Both the position numbers and the translations under genes were made by a program. Below the pieces are notes generated by a model. The model saw only the letters and a program-made list of their open reading frames with translations, was not told where the DNA came from and ran no database searches. A stretch of 64,000 bases of DNA from contig NZ_BONI01000001.1 in NCBI RefSeq assembly GCF_016862635.1, positions 265,333-329,332 on the forward strand, read 5' to 3'. The DNA comes from Catellatospora coxensis. GTDB taxonomy: Bacteria > Actinomycetota > Actinomycetes > Mycobacteriales > Micromonosporaceae. Positions 62,131 through 64,000 of this stretch are shown piece after piece. Every line of letters starts with the position of its first letter. Positions within the stretch are counted from its first letter, which is position 1.

Positions 62131-64000
62131 GTGGCAGGGCAGACCGCCGGCGACGAGCCGGCCAAACCGGAGATCACGGGGCGCGACGTGCTCGCCCGCG
62201 GCGCGCGGGTGATGTGGCGCGGGATCCGGGACGAGCCGCGCCGGTTCACCATCGCGGTGCTCGGCAGCTGCCTGTTCGGCGCGCTGGTCATCGGGCAGGC
62301 GAAGGTGATCGGCTGGCTGGTCGAGGACCTGGTGGTGCCCGCCACCACCGGCGGCGACGTCACCGTCGGCGTGCTGGTGCTCGGCGCGGCGGTGCTGATC
62401 GCGATGGGCCTGGGCCGGGTCGCGGCCATCTTCGGCCGGCGGCTCGGCGCGGGCTTCATGCAGTTCGCCCTGCAGGCCAAGTACCGCCACGAGGTGACGC
62501 GCCGGTATCTGCAGCTGCCGGTCTCCTGGCACCAGCGGCACGCCACCGGCACGCTGCTGTCCAACGCCAACTCCGACGTCGAGGCCGCCTGGTTCCCGGT
62601 CGCGCCGCTGCCGTTCGCGGTCGGCACCATGTTCATGCTGATCGTCGCGGTCGTCGTGCTGTTCACCACCGACTGGGCGCTGGCTCTGGTCGGGCTCGTC
62701 GTCTTCCCGGTGCTGTTCGTGATGAACGTGGTCTTCTCCCGCCGGATGGCCCCGCGCCAGGCCCGCGCCCAGCACCTGCGGGCCGAGGTCGCCGCGATCG
62801 CGCACGAGAGCTTCGACGGCGCGCTCGTGGTCAAGACGATGGGCCGCGAGGATCTGGAGACCCGCCGGTTCGCCGGGCGGGCCGGCGAGCTGCGCGACGC
62901 GCTGATCAGCGTCGGGCGGTTGCGCGGCCTGTTCGACCCGCTGATGGAGTCGCTGCCGTTCCTCGGCACGCTGCTGGCGCTGCTGGTCGGCGCGTGGCGG
63001 CTGGACCAGGGCGCGATCGAGCTCAACCAGCTGGTGCAGGTGACCTTCCTGTTCACCGTGCTGGCGTTCCCGGTGCGGGCCATCGGCTGGGTGCTCGGCG
63101 ACCTGCCGCGCTCGGTCGCGGGCTGGGACCGGGTCGAGCACGTGCTGCAGTCGACGGGGCAGATGCCGTACGGCGCGCAGGCCCTGCCCGGGTCCGGCGC
63201 GGCCGAGCTGAGCTTCCGCAACGTGGACTTCGCGTACGAGCCGGCGCAGCCGGTGCTGCACGACGTGACCTTCACCCTGCCCGCCGGGCGCACCGTCGCG
63301 CTGGTCGGCCCGACCGGCTCCGGCAAGTCGACCATCGCGACCCTGGCCGCCCGCCTGCTCGACCCCGATCAGGGCACGATCGCCCTCGACGGGGCCGACG
63401 TGCGCGGGCTGACCGCGGCTTCGCTGGCCTCGACCGTCGCGCTGGTGCCGCAGATCGCGTTCGTCTTCGACGACACGGTGCGCGGCAACGTCGCGCTGGA
63501 CCGGCCCGGCATCGACGACGAGCGGGTACGCGACGCGCTGGCCACCGCGCAGGCCGACACGTTCGTCGCGCGGCTGCCCGAGGACCTGGACACCCGGCTC
63601 GGTGAGCGCGGCACCTCGCTGTCCGGCGGGCAGCGCCAGCGGCTCACCCTGGCCCGGGCGCTGGCCGGGCGGCCGCGGCTGCTCGTGCTCGACGACGCGA
63701 CCAGCGCCGTCGACCCGCGGGTGGAGGCGCGCATCCTCGCCTCGCTGCGCGCATCCGGTCAGAGCACGACGATCCTGGTCGTCGCATACCGGCGGGCCAC
63801 CATCGCGCTGGCCGACGAGGTCGTCTACATCGAGTCCGGCCGCGTGGTCGCGCACGGCACGCACGAGCAGCTGCTGGCGACGGTGAGCGGGTACGCCGAC
63901 CTGGTCACCGCGTACGAGAAGGCCGAGGAGGAACGCGAGCGCGAACGCGTCTACGACGACGCCGACGTGTCCGCGACCGCCGAGCAAGAGGAGATTCCCG
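62131..64000 (+). CDS. ABC exporter half-transporter with degenerate ATPase site (3' end beyond window)
   Basis: At least 623 residues from GTG 62131; no stop before the window ends. N-terminal six-helix type I exporter domain (about 40-330), then a nucleotide-binding domain: Walker A GPTGSGKST, Q-loop VPQIAF, signature LSGGQRQR. Walker B reads LVLDDATSAVD, with Asp522 where the catalytic Glu is expected, and the H-loop is LVVAYRR, with Tyr553 for His. Both changes mark the degenerate half of heterodimeric exporters, so the canonical partner is probably encoded directly downstream. The acidic tail (EKAEEERERERVYDDADV) is hydrophilic. Confidence 0.9.
   Translation, partial: MAGQTAGDEPAKPEITGRDVLARGARVMWRGIRDEPRRFTIAVLGSCLFGALVIGQAKVIGWLVEDLVVPATTGGDVTVGVLVLGAAVLIAMGLGRVAAIFGRRLGAGFMQFALQAKYRHEVTRRYLQLPVSWHQRHATGTLLSNANSDVEAAWFPVAPLPFAVGTMFMLIVAVVVLFTTDWALALVGLVVFPVLFVMNVVFSRRMAPRQARAQHLRAEVAAIAHESFDGALVVKTMGREDLETRRFAGRAGELRDALISVGRLRGLFDPLMESLPFLGTLLALLVGAWRLDQGAIELNQLVQVTFLFTVLAFPVRAIGWVLGDLPRSVAGWDRVEHVLQSTGQMPYGAQALPGSGAAELSFRNVDFAYEPAQPVLHDVTFTLPAGRTVALVGPTGSGKSTIATLAARLLDPDQGTIALDGADVRGLTAASLASTVALVPQIAFVFDDTVRGNVALDRPGIDDERVRDALATAQADTFVARLPEDLDTRLGERGTSLSGGQRQRLTLARALAGRPRLLVLDDATSAVDPRVEARILASLRASGQSTTILVVAYRRATIALADEVVYIESGRVVAHGTHEQLLATVSGYADLVTAYEKAEEERERERVYDDADVSATAEQEEIP

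Overview
This 64 kb window comes from a very GC-rich, strictly wobble-biased actinomycete genome. DnaE1, a bifunctional PriA, an ESX-type ParA/MinD ATPase, a CpnT-like toxin locus, a type II polyketide cluster and many TANNNT promoters (some apparently leaderless) fit a filamentous actinomycete. Micromonosporaceae is my best guess, but it is a guess. I see no rRNA, tRNA, CRISPR array, transposase or prophage.

Layout. 1-946: end of an ESX-type ATPase gene. 1037-4573: dnaE. 4727-17009: a polymorphic-toxin locus. Two small genes (WXG100-like and YbaB-like) point left, and a giant stop-free frame of 3347 codons points right. That frame encodes a CpnT-like N-terminus, a long low-complexity stalk, a papain-fold (glutamine deamidase-like) module, a ParB-like module, three complete RelA/SpoT-fold modules plus one remnant, a second papain-fold module and a terminal HE-motif module. 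Four small immunity-like genes are nested inside it, all in the same +1 register, and two more follow it. 17189-19918: two convergent paralogues with deaminase and SUKH/Imm35-like regions. 20041-21359: DUF2567 membrane protein and LON-domain protein.

21503-29157: histidine genes hisD-hisC-hisB-hisH-(small membrane gene)-priA, then a LysR/EamA pair, then hisF. 29311-30033: Bax-inhibitor-1-like protein. 30263-37284: two heavy-metal-type RND pumps around a short adaptor-like gene. 37277-41470: PAP2 phosphatase, alpha/beta hydrolase, Tat-exported multicopper oxidase.

41690-54925: a compact type II PKS cluster. KS-alpha, chain length factor and a SARP activator are on the minus strand. The didomain aromatase/cyclase, acyl-CoA ligase joined to an ABM monooxygenase, ACP, a complete acetyl-CoA carboxylase (fused AccD-AccA, AccB, AccC), FAD monooxygenase, cyclase-family protein and SnoaL-like protein are on the plus strand. 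No ketoreductase or KSIII is seen, so an unreduced aromatic polyketide is expected. SARP-type heptamer repeats lie before KS-alpha (11-bp spacing) and before the cyclase operon (22-bp spacing).

55076-64000: ScyD/ScyE-like secreted protein, YczE-like membrane protein with divergent MocR regulator, DUF1349 protein, long-chain acyl-CoA ligase, TIGR03085-like protein, and the start of an ABC exporter with a degenerate ATPase site that runs off the window.

Gaps between gene ends, mostly convergent, are repeatedly filled by long hairpins of a few sequence families, three of them present twice here. One family shows compensatory changes in its stem. The toxin array with nested immunity genes and the hairpin families are the most unusual things in the window.
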